A stretch of DNA of 9,328 nucleotides from JAZQLP01 sp045629205 (GTDB taxonomy: Bacteria > Bacillota > Clostridia > Oscillospirales > UBA644). The DNA lies in NCBI GenBank assembly GCA_045629205.1, contig JAZQQT010000018.1:1-9328 (forward strand), read 5' to 3'. A program made the position numbers and the translations under genes. The notes under the pieces were generated by a model. The model worked only from the letters and a program-made list of their open reading frames with translations. It did not search any database and had not been told where the DNA came from. Positions 1-6,856 of this stretch are shown piece after piece (the first letter of the stretch is position 1; the number at the start of each line of letters is the position of its first letter).

Positions 1-1224
1 GATCATACTGCGCCCACCCTCGCAAAGAAAACCGTCCGCATCGGAGAAAGCGGAAAGCTCTCGTTTTACACAAGCGACCCCGAGGTCGCAACGATCGACG
101 ATAACGGCAAAGTAAGCGTTACGGGTTACGGAAAATGCTCCCTTTACGCATACGACGGAGAAAACCTCTCGGAATGCAAAGTCGAAACAGTGGACGACAG
201 CGGTGAGCAGTTCATGGCTTCGCTGTTTTACCATTCGGATTTCTGCCATCCCGGAGAAATGATAAGAATGTTTGACCTCGCCGCCGAATCGGGCGGAGAC
301 TACATAGAGGAAACAAGAACTTACGACGCGGTGGGCAATATCATAACCGATTACTGCCTTTTCCTCTGCGCCGAAAGGGATATCCTTTATCAGGTTTGCG
401 ACAAACTCAACGGCCAAGCTCTCCTTAAAGCAAGCGATGAAGAACTGCGTACCCTCCTCGGAAAATACGAATTCAAAAAAGGATTCGGCGGCATATATAC
501 CATTGACGAACCTTTCTTCCCCGGCCTTGAAACAATGTATGCGGACCTTGTTTGCCGCATCGCCGAAATAAATCCTGATATCACGGCGGGATTCAACATA
601 CTGCCGGCCGCCGCAAATCTGATCCTTCTCGGCAAAAATCTGCAATACTGCAACGGAAACAGGCAGTATGTAAGCACCGACTATTATCCGTTTTCAAAGA
701 GCGGATTCCAGCAGGACATGCTGACGTTTTTCTTTGAAACACTCCAGCATGCCTCACTGAAATACGACGTCCGAACAGCATTCTATTTACAGGCTCAGGA
801 AACCGATGAACCGAATCTCAATTTCCGCAAAGTGGAAGATTACGAATTCAGATTCGAGATGTTTCTCGCAATGTCATACGGGCTGAAGAACTATAAATGG
901 TTTCTGTTCTACACACCGACAGGGCTGGAATGTTATTCGATAGCAATGATGGATAAAGATTACAACCCAACGCCGATTTACGACAAAGTAAAAGACTGCA
1001 ACGAAATGATACACAAATACAGTCCGTTTCTTGCCGACACGCGCTCGATTGAAACATACATCACTCCCAAGCACACCGGATACAAAATAATCATTCCCGA
1101 AAGTTTCCCGATAAAGCAGGTCGGCGAAGACATTACGTTTTACATCTCGCACTATTTCGGCAAATCCGGAGAATACTACTCCATACTCCGCGACTGTCAG
1201 GTTGAAGAAAAATGCGAATCCTGA
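1..1224 (+). CDS. Big_2 domain + TIM-barrel glycoside-hydrolase-like protein, 5'-partial, interrupted by TGA
   Basis: The frame is open from base 1, so the N terminus lies outside the window; 407 residues are visible before the TGA at 1222-1224. Residues about 10-62 look like a bacterial Ig-like group 2 (Big_2) domain, with the pattern SDPEVATIDDNGKVSVTGYG. The next ~280 residues look like a TIM-barrel glycoside hydrolase: IDEP at codons 505-513 resembles the acid/base strand end, STDYYPF lies at about 673-693, and the segment AMSYGLKNYKWFLFY resembles the late barrel strand of beta-galactosidase-like families. A C-terminal beta-rich domain begins near base 1060 and is cut by the TGA; the same frame continues to 1371 with convincing coding content. 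Substrate and exact GH family cannot be read from this. It is probably secreted or surface-located, as Big_2 proteins usually are. It is the first visible gene of a four-gene plus-strand operon. Confidence 0.75.
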   Translation, partial: DHTAPTLAKKTVRIGESGKLSFYTSDPEVATIDDNGKVSVTGYGKCSLYAYDGENLSECKVETVDDSGEQFMASLFYHSDFCHPGEMIRMFDLAAESGGDYIEETRTYDAVGNIITDYCLFLCAERDILYQVCDKLNGQALLKASDEELRTLLGKYEFKKGFGGIYTIDEPFFPGLETMYADLVCRIAEINPDITAGFNILPAAANLILLGKNLQYCNGNRQYVSTDYYPFSKSGFQQDMLTFFFETLQHASLKYDVRTAFYLQAQETDEPNLNFRKVEDYEFRFEMFLAMSYGLKNYKWFLFYTPTGLECYSIAMMDKDYNPTPIYDKVKDCNEMIHKYSPFLADTRSIETYITPKHTGYKIIIPESFPIKQVGEDITFYISHYFGKSGEYYSILRDCQVEEKCES

Positions 1225-1371
1225 TTTGAAATAACCAACGGCGCCGATACGGTATGGATATATAACGAAAAAACGGACGTCTGGGAAAAAACGCCCGTAA
1301 CCGACGGAAAGATAACGATCGAAACATACAGGGGCAGTTTCAAACTCCTTTCATTCGAGGAGAAAAACTGA
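1225..1371 (+). pseudogene. In-frame continuation of the glycoside-hydrolase-like gene beyond the TGA
   Basis: After the TGA at 1222-1224 the same frame runs for 48 more codons to a TGA at 1369-1371, reading FEITNGADTVWIYNEKT and ending GSFKLLSFEEKN. This resembles the last strands of the beta-sandwich domains that close many TIM-barrel glycosidases. The second TGA is 3 bases before the next ATG, which is the natural operon spacing, so the full-length gene most likely ended at 1371. A single-base change, for example GGA to TGA, would explain the interruption; a sequencing error or readthrough are alternatives. No start with a good ribosome binding site was seen that would make this an independent gene. 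Confidence 0.7.
1357..1362 (+). promoter_or_regulatory. Ribosome binding site for the HAD gene, inside the upstream gene
   Basis: GAGGAG, 12 bases before the ATG at 1375. It is embedded in the last codons of the interrupted upstream frame, which supports translational coupling and an original gene end at 1371. Confidence 0.55.
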
Positions 1372-1374
1372 ATA

Positions 1375-2052
1375 ATGTTCACAACGGTTTTTACAGACAT
1401 AGACGACACGCTGCTTGATTTTACGCTTTGTTCGCGTGAATCGATAATAATCACCATGGCGGCAGCGGGAATAGAATATAAAGAAGAATATTTCCCCGTT
1501 TTTCTCCGCGAAAACGACAAGCTGTGGAAAAACGTGGAAAAAAGCGTTATTTCCATCGACGAACTTTACGGCGTGAGATGGAACACCGTTTTCGGAATCA
1601 TCGGAGTGGATTACGACGGACCGACGTTTGAAAAAGCATTTCGAAAAAATCTCGAGACATGCGCCGTTCCGGTGGAGGGTGCCGCCGAAATACTGAAATA
1701 CATCCATTCGAAATACACCGTTTGCGCCACGAGCAACGCGCCCCACAGGCAGCAGGAAATCCGCCTTGAAAAAGCGGGAATGTCGCAGTTTATCGACAGA
1801 CTTTACACCTCGGAAAAAATAGGCGCATCAAAGCCGAATAAAGAGTTTTTCGACTACTGTCTTGCCGACCTCGGAACGACGGACAAAAGCGAAATCGTTC
1901 TTATCGGCGACTCGCTCACCTCCGATATCCGCGGCGGAAATGCCTACGGGCTGACGACGGTGTTTTTTAACAAGAACGGACTGCCCGACAACCCCGACAT
2001 AGTGCCGGAATTCAAAATAAACAGACTTGAAGAAATAAAAAACATACTGTAA
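1375..2052 (+). CDS. HAD-superfamily hydrolase, YjjG/YfnB-like nucleotidase
   Basis: 225 residues, the normal length for YjjG-type subfamily IA HAD phosphatases. All four HAD motifs are visible: motif I DIDDT at residues 8-12 (nucleophile D8, acid D10), motif II TSN at 119-121, motif III lysine K153 in ASKP, and motif IV GDSLTSD at 178-184. The helical cap lies between motifs I and II. YjjG enzymes dephosphorylate pyrimidine 5'-nucleotides, including non-canonical ones, in the cytoplasm; other small phosphate esters remain possible because the family is promiscuous. The ATG is 3 bases after the end of the upstream reading frame, so co-translation is likely. The protein appears intact. Confidence 0.85.
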   Translation: MFTTVFTDIDDTLLDFTLCSRESIIITMAAAGIEYKEEYFPVFLRENDKLWKNVEKSVISIDELYGVRWNTVFGIIGVDYDGPTFEKAFRKNLETCAVPVEGAAEILKYIHSKYTVCATSNAPHRQQEIRLEKAGMSQFIDRLYTSEKIGASKPNKEFFDYCLADLGTTDKSEIVLIGDSLTSDIRGGNAYGLTTVFFNKNGLPDNPDIVPEFKINRLEEIKNIL

Positions 2053-2076
2053 CAATACACAATAATCTGATTTTTC

Positions 2077-2081
2077 GGAGG
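2077..2081 (+). promoter_or_regulatory. Ribosome binding site for the histidine phosphatase gene
   Basis: GGAGG six bases before the ATG at 2088, in the 35-base gap after the HAD gene. It fixes the start at 2088. Confidence 0.75.
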
Positions 2082-2087
2082 AAAAAC

Positions 2088-2738
2088 ATGAAACTTCTTA
2101 TCATCCGGCACGCTGAACCCGATTACGATAACGACACCATAACCGAAACAGGTCACAAACAGGCCGAAATGCTTGCCGAATACCTGAAAAACGTTCAGAT
2201 AGACCGTATTTTCGCTTCCCCCTGCGGAAGAGCGCAGGACACGGCAAGACCGACCTGTGATATAAAGGGTATGGACTTTACAGTATTGAAATGGCTCGAA
2301 GAAAGCCACGATTTTATGCGTCCCTTCAACGAAACGGACAATTTTTCATATAACGTCACATTCCGCGGAGGCGCGGAAGCCGTCACCGGATTTTCATCCG
2401 AAGAACCGTATTGCCCTGTAAGCCGTATCATTGAGGGTTCGGATGCTTTTCTTGCCTCGCTCGGATATGTAAGGGAAGGTCTCGCCTACCGTATCGAAAA
2501 GCCGAACGATGAAACGGTCGCCGTTTTCTGCCATCACGGCTCGGGGTCGGCGTGGATTTCGCATCTGCTGCTCCGTCCGGTCGAACTCGGATATCAGGAC
2601 CTCGGAATGACGTTCACAAGCATAACGACTTTTACTTTTTCAAACGATTCAGATGAAGAACAGCGGAACGGACTGATTTTCCCCTATCTCCGCGGGCTGA
2701 GCGAAACCCCGCATCTGCCAATCGAGACAGAAAACTGA
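2088..2738 (+). CDS. Histidine phosphatase family protein (phosphoglycerate mutase-like, branch 1)
   Basis: 216 residues. The N-terminal RHAEP (R7, H8) is the RHG catalytic motif whose histidine forms the phospho-enzyme. R48 in SPCGRAQDTA matches the second phosphate-binding arginine, E72 is a plausible acid residue, and the C-terminal histidine pair in FCHHG (149-150) supplies the second conserved histidine. Members dephosphorylate sugar phosphates, nucleotides or cofactor precursors in the cytoplasm; the substrate cannot be told from the sequence. It follows the HAD hydrolase by 35 bases and precedes the oxidoreductase by 56 bases, so two unrelated phosphatase folds sit side by side in one operon. 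There is no sign of truncation. Confidence 0.85.
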   Translation: MKLLIIRHAEPDYDNDTITETGHKQAEMLAEYLKNVQIDRIFASPCGRAQDTARPTCDIKGMDFTVLKWLEESHDFMRPFNETDNFSYNVTFRGGAEAVTGFSSEEPYCPVSRIIEGSDAFLASLGYVREGLAYRIEKPNDETVAVFCHHGSGSAWISHLLLRPVELGYQDLGMTFTSITTFTFSNDSDEEQRNGLIFPYLRGLSETPHLPIETEN

Positions 2739-2782
2739 TCCGATAAAAACATAAACACCGTGTGACGCCACACGAAAAAGAA

Positions 2783-2786
2783 AGGA
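2783..2786 (+). promoter_or_regulatory. Ribosome binding site that sets the oxidoreductase start
   Basis: AGGA within a purine-rich stretch, eight bases before the ATG at 2795. The in-frame GTG at 2762 lacks such a site, and the Rossmann beta-strand (KIFKIGVFGLG) starts straight after the ATG at 2795. Confidence 0.6.
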
Positions 2787-2794
2787 TATATACA

Positions 2795-4036
2795 ATGGGC
2801 AAGATTTTCAAAATAGGAGTTTTCGGCCTCGGAAGAGGCTGCACGTTTCTCGAAATCATTCGCGATTATTTCAAGGATGACGCTGTAATCTACGCCGTAT
2901 GCGACAAATTTCAGGACAAGGTCGACAACGTTCTTAAGGAGCTTCCGGAGGGAACGCTCGGGTTCAATAATTTTGACGATTTTATAGAATGCGGTCTTGA
3001 CGCCGTAATCCTTGCAAACTATTTTCACGAGCACGCTTCGTTTGCGATAAAAGCGCTCAACATGGGAATAGCGGTATTCACCGAAACCACACCGGCAGTC
3101 ACCTTCAAGGAATGCGCCGAGCTCTGCGACGCCGTTGAAAAAACCGGAACAAAATACTTCTTTGCCGAAAACTACCCCTTTTCCGCTTCCTGCCTTGAAA
3201 TGAAGCGGATATACGAAACCGGAACTCTCGGCAAATGCGGTTATGCCGAAGGCGAATACTGGCATCCTTCAAGCAACGAGGACATAAGAGGCCTTGACCC
3301 AGAACCGTATCACTGGAGAAAATACAGCAACGCGGGAGCGTTTTATCTTACCCATGCCCTCGCGCCGCTTATGTATATGACCGGAGCGATGCCAAAGGAG
3401 GTCAACGCGAGAACATTCTCCGAGCCGGGGCACGGCAGGAACATTCTCCGTTTTTCGGATGACTGGGTAACGCCGATGCTTCTTCAGATGGACGACGGAA
3501 GCGTTTTCCGTGTAATGGGCTGCTCCATGCTCGCTCCCCACGGAAACTGGTATCGTCTCGCCGGAACAAAGGGCGCGATCGAAACGGTGAGAGGCAATCT
3601 GGAAAAGGTCAGACTCAATTACAACTGCTGGGATCTTCCCGAAGGCGCCGAAGAAGAAAAGACCTATCAGCCCACATGGAACACCAATGCCGACCTTGCC
3701 GAAAAATGCGGCCACGGCGGCGGAGATTTCTGGGTAGTATATTATTTTATCGAATATCTCAAGGGCAACTGCGAGGCTCCGTTCGGTATCTACAAGAGCG
3801 TTGCGATGTCGATGACCGGTATACAGGCATGGCGAAGCGTTCTTAACGGCGGCAACACCTACCCCATCCCCGATTTCACCGATAAGAGAGTAAGAGACGC
3901 CTACCGCAACGACAATCTCACCATCTTCGGCGACGAAAACGGAAACGGACAGACCCTCCCCTGCTCGTCACACCCGCTCGACAAGGAATATCTCGACAAC
4001 TATCTTGACATGATGAAGGAAACATTCGGCAAATAA
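2795..4036 (+). CDS. Gfo/Idh/MocA family oxidoreductase
   Basis: 413 residues from the chosen ATG. Residues 5-14 (FKIGVFGLGR) form the dinucleotide-binding beta-strand and glycine loop; VILANYFHEHASFAIKAL at about 71-88 matches the strand and helix that follow in this family. The next motif normally reads EKP, with the lysine contacting substrate and nicotinamide; here it is ETTP (97-100), so the usual lysine is absent. A histidine in the position expected for the second active-site motif is at 187 (YLTHALAP). The C-terminal half is the alpha/beta dimerisation and substrate domain. Family members oxidise, reduce or epimerise sugars and cyclitols with NAD(P); GH109-type glycosidases also use this fold. 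Last gene of the operon, closed by a strong terminator. The substrate is unknown, and the ETTP change makes ordinary dehydrogenase chemistry less certain. Confidence 0.85.
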   Translation: MGKIFKIGVFGLGRGCTFLEIIRDYFKDDAVIYAVCDKFQDKVDNVLKELPEGTLGFNNFDDFIECGLDAVILANYFHEHASFAIKALNMGIAVFTETTPAVTFKECAELCDAVEKTGTKYFFAENYPFSASCLEMKRIYETGTLGKCGYAEGEYWHPSSNEDIRGLDPEPYHWRKYSNAGAFYLTHALAPLMYMTGAMPKEVNARTFSEPGHGRNILRFSDDWVTPMLLQMDDGSVFRVMGCSMLAPHGNWYRLAGTKGAIETVRGNLEKVRLNYNCWDLPEGAEEEKTYQPTWNTNADLAEKCGHGGGDFWVVYYFIEYLKGNCEAPFGIYKSVAMSMTGIQAWRSVLNGGNTYPIPDFTDKRVRDAYRNDNLTIFGDENGNGQTLPCSSHPLDKEYLDNYLDMMKETFGK

Positions 4037-4055
4037 TACCGACATATAAACGAAA

Positions 4056-4091
4056 AGCCGCGGAGAAAATCAAATCTCCGCGGCTGTTTTT
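4056..4091 (+). terminator. Rho-independent terminator after the oxidoreductase
   Basis: Perfect 11-bp stem, AGCCGCGGAGA (4056-4066) with TCTCCGCGGCT (4075-4085), loop AAATCAAA, followed by G and five T. An A-run precedes the stem, so it could also stop minus-strand transcripts. It is the left copy of the repeat pair flanking the central island. Confidence 0.9.
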
Positions 4092-4112
4092 CATGTATTT
4101 ACTGTTTGTTTT
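4058..4112 (+). repeat. Left copy of 55-bp direct repeat containing the terminator
   Basis: Aligns without gaps to 6929-6983 at 47 of 55 positions. It includes most of the hairpin, the identical loop AAATCAAA and the downstream ATGTATTTAC block. Two of the eight differences are a compensating G-C to A-T change in the stem. The copies are in the same orientation and enclose the A+T-rich three-gene island. They may be boundary duplications or two members of a terminator family common in this genome. Confidence 0.65.
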
Positions 4113-4128
4113 CCTGATAAGTCAAATG

Positions 4129-4154
4129 AAAAGATTGCAAATTAATCTTTTTTC
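4129..4154 (-). terminator. A+T-rich hairpin downstream of the PLD-ATPase gene
   Basis: AAAAGATT (4129-4136) pairs with AATCTTTT (4144-4151) around a 7-base loop, 13 bases beyond the PLD-ATPase stop on the minus strand. The stem is weak (one G-C pair), so this is a tentative terminator; minus-strand transcripts may instead stop at the stronger hairpin at 4056-4085. Confidence 0.3.
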
Positions 4155-4166
4155 AAATAATAACAA

Positions 4167-6149
4167 CTAAAAAAACTTTTTTTTGAATTTTATCCCGAAG
4201 AAATCTCTCGCCTCATCCAGATTCATCACAACCCACTCGCGGGATTTACGAGCCTCCAATGTTTCCGGCAATTCCTTAATCAATCTATCTGCTTCGTATG
4301 TCGCTCCCGCATCGTAGCGAAGCTCGTTATTTCTCTTATCAATCCTAAAAGATTTAGGACTGTTTTTCCAAGCAGAGCAAACAGTTTTCATTGCATACTG
4401 TCCGGTTACTTTCTCGCTGAAATAATCTTCAAGAGAAAGATGCCTAATGTATTCAGGAACTTTCGCATATTCACTGATGATTGAAACGATTATTTCCGAT
4501 GAATAATTTAAGATATCAGGAGCACTTTCATTTTCGTCGGATTTCATGGATTCAATCAAATCCGGGATGATTTCAAGCATTCTTCGCAAATATTCACGAT
4601 AAAAAGCTGTACCGATTTCCTTTTGAACAGTTCTGACGACATTACTCTTCATTACTTCGGTGTTTGTAAGTCCGGCTTCAACACGACAAATCACCGTTCT
4701 TCTGATAACCTCAGGAGATACTGCCTTTACATCTTCGTTTGCGCTTATGACAACTGCTGAATAATTCACCATGTGATCTGCAATGCCAAAATCATCGGTT
4801 TTTATCGTTTCGATAGCATGTTGATTGAATCTGGTGTTGATCATATCATCAACGATGATCGGTGCACCTTGCACAGTGCGCTTGAGTCCCTCGATGCTGG
4901 AACGGGTAAATTCGGCTGCAGCAATCTTTGGTTTTTGTCCGATCATCATTTTGAGAAGCGTTTCCAAAAAGCTTGTTTTTCCGGCTTTGCTCTGACCGTA
5001 AACCAAACCAAATACAGGATACGGCAATCTGTTTTGATCAAACCGCGCAGCCATATCACGCATAACTGCCATAAAGGGAGAACAGAAGAACCAGTTCGCA
5101 AATTCAAAATATCGATACTGCATACCGATGTAATCGCCATGAAAACGACTATATCCATCCATATATTTCAAAAACAAATGAACATCGTTTTTAACATCAT
5201 CTTTAGCAGGGGATAGGTCTAACAACTCACCATTCAATGTTACAGAAGATTTAGAAACATCTACAACAAGTTGCGGATACTCGTTTCTCAGTTCTTTTGT
5301 TTTGATATTCTCATCTTTGATGTGCTTTTTGATTTTATTGATAGTATCCGGAATAATTGTTAATCTTCCGGTCTTTTTCTCGGGTTTAGGAAAAATTGGT
5401 GCGAATTTAGTAGCAAGATTTCGTACAGCGAGCGTAAACTCAACCTCTTCGCTGTTGTCTTTAATCGACTCAAATACTAACGCCTTATTCGTTTTGATTG
5501 TTTGAGAAATAGGCAGTTCATCAATGTTTTCGTCTAAATCGGATACAACAAGCGCTTTATGACTAATTTCGTCAACGCTATTTTCTTTCAATGAATTAAA
5601 AACATCTAAATACCAACCATAAGCCGCGCTGCCATCAATATAGCAAATATTTTCACGTTGGCGTCCGCAAAAAGCGTTATACGACATGTTTGCCGAACCC
5701 GTAATGACTCTCTTTCGTCCATCTTCTGATGAGAGCAAATAAATCTTTTCATGAGATAATTGAGTTCGTGCGACGTAAAAATGCACATCACCGGCATCAA
5801 TTTTGTTTAATATTTTTTCAGCGGTTTTTGTTGATGTTTTTATGCGTTCGATAAGCTTGTCTTGAAAAGCTACAATCTCCTGAAGGTTGTATGACATTAC
5901 GCCTTCACACCCGAAGATGATTTCTCCGCTCTTAAACATTTCAAGCAGTTTTTCGATAAAGCCTATTCCTGACGAGAACGTAATGGCTTTGATATCTGTG
6001 AATCCACAGAATAATTCTGTCCATTCAATAGACTCAGCTCCAATATATTCCATTTTTACAACATCAATTTTATTTGGAATTGATGCATATAATGTTGATT
6101 CTGTTGTAGAATCTCCAAATAACGATTGTTGAAAGATTTCAGTTTCCAT
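4167..6149 (-). CDS. PLD nuclease-like / P-loop (AAA+ or SF3-like) ATPase fusion protein
   Basis: 660 residues. Residues ~30-185 look like a phospholipase D-family nuclease-type domain: IEWTELFCGFTDIKAITFSSG, then H133-E-K135 and GSANMS at 151-156, a single HKD-type motif whose aspartate is displaced (S at the classical position, E142/D143 just after). Single-HKD enzymes such as BfiI/NgoFVII-type nucleases work as dimers. Residues ~225-370 are an unrecognised linker domain. Residues ~375-490 form a P-loop ATPase: Walker A GQSKAGKTS (385-393), Walker B IIVDDM (431-436), sensor-like asparagine N471 in VVISANED, and R483/R484 as candidate arginine fingers. This order suits AAA+ or SF3 helicase-like enzymes. 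No signal peptide or membrane segment is seen. It is the last gene of the HTH-controlled module, A+T-richer than the flanks, and ends KKKFF over an A8-G-T7 tract. Nucleic-acid processing and defence are inferred, not shown. Confidence 0.75.
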   Translation of the reverse strand: METEIFQQSLFGDSTTESTLYASIPNKIDVVKMEYIGAESIEWTELFCGFTDIKAITFSSGIGFIEKLLEMFKSGEIIFGCEGVMSYNLQEIVAFQDKLIERIKTSTKTAEKILNKIDAGDVHFYVARTQLSHEKIYLLSSEDGRKRVITGSANMSYNAFCGRQRENICYIDGSAAYGWYLDVFNSLKENSVDEISHKALVVSDLDENIDELPISQTIKTNKALVFESIKDNSEEVEFTLAVRNLATKFAPIFPKPEKKTGRLTIIPDTINKIKKHIKDENIKTKELRNEYPQLVVDVSKSSVTLNGELLDLSPAKDDVKNDVHLFLKYMDGYSRFHGDYIGMQYRYFEFANWFFCSPFMAVMRDMAARFDQNRLPYPVFGLVYGQSKAGKTSFLETLLKMMIGQKPKIAAAEFTRSSIEGLKRTVQGAPIIVDDMINTRFNQHAIETIKTDDFGIADHMVNYSAVVISANEDVKAVSPEVIRRTVICRVEAGLTNTEVMKSNVVRTVQKEIGTAFYREYLRRMLEIIPDLIESMKSDENESAPDILNYSSEIIVSIISEYAKVPEYIRHLSLEDYFSEKVTGQYAMKTVCSAWKNSPKSFRIDKRNNELRYDAGATYEADRLIKELPETLEARKSREWVVMNLDEARDFFGIKFKKKFF

Positions 6150-6241
6150 AGTAAATTCCTTAATAAAAATTGACTTTAAATTTTATATATTTTATTGTTT
6201 ATTAATAATAAAGAATTTAAACGAAGTCTTTTAAATAGATA
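6150..6241 (-). other. A+T-rich 92-base spacer between regulator and PLD-ATPase gene
   Basis: Almost entirely A and T. It holds the PLD-ATPase ribosome binding site and an imperfect inverted repeat, GACTTTAAATT (6172-6182) against AATTTAAA-cga-AGTC (6214-6228). No convincing -35/-10 pair was found on the minus strand, so the ATPase gene is probably read from the upstream promoter, possibly with attenuation or RNA structure here. Confidence 0.4.
6156..6161 (-). promoter_or_regulatory. Ribosome binding site of the PLD-ATPase gene
   Basis: On the minus strand AAGGAA lies six bases before the ATG (6149-6147), supporting this start. Confidence 0.65.
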
Positions 6242-6457
6242 TTATTCTTCGTCAAAATAAAATAATTCTTCGAATTTGCAGTTCAACGCAATACAAAGTA
6301 ATGCAGCCAAATATGCTGTAGGACAAAACTGACCAGTTTCAATTGAACTAATCGTATTTTTAGAAGACCCGACTTGTTCTGCCAACTGTGTTTGAGTCAA
6401 ACCTAAATTTTGTCTATACTCTTTCAAACGATTCTTCAGCTTCAAATGTGAATTCAT
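6242..6457 (-). CDS. Xre/Cro-CI family HTH transcriptional regulator
   Basis: 71 residues from the ATG at 6457-6455. Residues ~6-60 are a complete HTH_3 domain: LKNRLKEYRQNLGLTQTQLA, then the recognition-helix region GSSKNTISSIETG, and the helix AYLAALLCIALNCKFEELF. There is almost nothing outside the DNA-binding domain, as in small autorepressors. The ATG overlaps the TGA of the preceding membrane-protein gene (ATGA), indicating translational coupling; a GTG three codons upstream is an alternative start. The palindromic sites around the module promoter are the obvious candidate operators. Small Xre proteins with a DUF6442-like partner recur in Firmicutes, but their ligand or partner role is not established here. 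Confidence 0.9.
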   Translation of the reverse strand: MNSHLKLKNRLKEYRQNLGLTQTQLAEQVGSSKNTISSIETGQFCPTAYLAALLCIALNCKFEELFYFDEE

Positions 6458-6789
6458 ACCATCCACACTTTCGCAAAGAGTTGAGCAACAAAGACTGCAG
6501 TAAAGAATATCGCAATAATAGTAGTAATTATTCCAATTACAAGTGATGATTTTTTCTTTATTTTGATTCCTTCATACAGATATTGAGCTGCTGCAGAACT
6601 CACGCCAATAGATAGAAAGCCCATATTAATTGTTCCCTTTACAAAATATTGGAGAAACAATAAGATTGATGTCAAAAAAAGTGACACAACTGCTCCAACC
6701 GCGGTTGAGCGAAGTCCTTCCCGATTTTCAAATTCTTTTCCTTTATGCTTTTCTTTCTGAGCCGCTTTTAGTATTTCTTCATTATTCAT
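6454..6789 (-). CDS. Small membrane protein, DUF6442-like
   Basis: 111 residues from the ATG at 6789-6787, chosen because AAGGAG lies seven bases upstream; an in-frame ATG at 6825 would lie inside the promoter -10 region. The charged N terminus MNNEEILKAAQKEKHKGKEF is the typical opening of the DUF6442-like proteins that accompany Xre regulators. Three hydrophobic segments are visible at about residues 30-50, 54-72 and 80-105, with a lysine-rich loop (KIKKK) before the last, so it is an integral membrane protein. The gene ends in a 4-base overlap with the regulator. It could sense a signal, sequester the repressor, or act as a membrane effector; none of this is visible directly. Confidence 0.75.
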   Translation of the reverse strand: MNNEEILKAAQKEKHKGKEFENREGLRSTAVGAVVSLFLTSILLFLQYFVKGTINMGFLSIGVSSAAAQYLYEGIKIKKKSSLVIGIITTIIAIFFTAVFVAQLFAKVWMV

Positions 6790-6796
6790 TGCATAA

Positions 6797-6802
6797 CTCC
6801 TT
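6797..6802 (-). promoter_or_regulatory. Ribosome binding site of the membrane-protein gene
   Basis: AAGGAG on the minus strand, seven bases before the ATG at 6789. It decides this start against the upstream ATG at 6825. Confidence 0.8.
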
Positions 6803-6817
6803 CCAAGTTTTATTGGA
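6802..6817 (-). promoter_or_regulatory. Operator-like palindrome O2 at the transcription start
   Basis: TCCAA-N6-TTGGA, lying between the -10 and the ribosome binding site, about +1 to +16. It shares arms and spacing with the site upstream of the -35. Probably bound by the Xre regulator of the same operon. Confidence 0.65.
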
Positions 6818-6824
6818 TAAATCA

Positions 6825-6853
6825 ATTATATCATTCCAAGTTTTCTTTGTCAA
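6825..6853 (-). promoter_or_regulatory. Perfect-consensus sigma-A promoter of the island operon
   Basis: On the minus strand: TTGACA (6853-6848), a spacer of exactly 17 bases (6847-6831), then TATAAT (6830-6825), with TGA directly before the -10 giving an extended -10. The predicted transcription start is near 6818. Both hexamers match consensus completely, so basal strength should be high unless repressed. Confidence 0.9.
6835..6850 (-). promoter_or_regulatory. Degenerate operator-like site inside the promoter spacer
   Basis: Plus-strand TCCAAGTTTT is identical to the first ten bases of O2, but the second arm (CTTTGT in place of ATTGGA) is degenerate because it overlaps the -35. A weaker or half site located between -35 and -10. 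Confidence 0.45.
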
Positions 6854-6856
6854 TAC

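Noticed and set aside
1351..1746. Minus-strand 131-codon frame opposite the HAD gene
   Set aside because: Shadow of the HAD gene, which shows all four catalytic motifs on the plus strand.
2684..3265. Minus-strand 193-codon frame across the histidine phosphatase/oxidoreductase junction
   Set aside because: Antisense to two well-supported genes, with no recognisable domain and no ribosome binding site.
6170..6198. Possible plus-strand promoter TTGACT ... TATTGT in the spacer between regulator and PLD-ATPase gene
   Set aside because: There is no plus-strand gene downstream; A+T-rich DNA yields such matches by chance.
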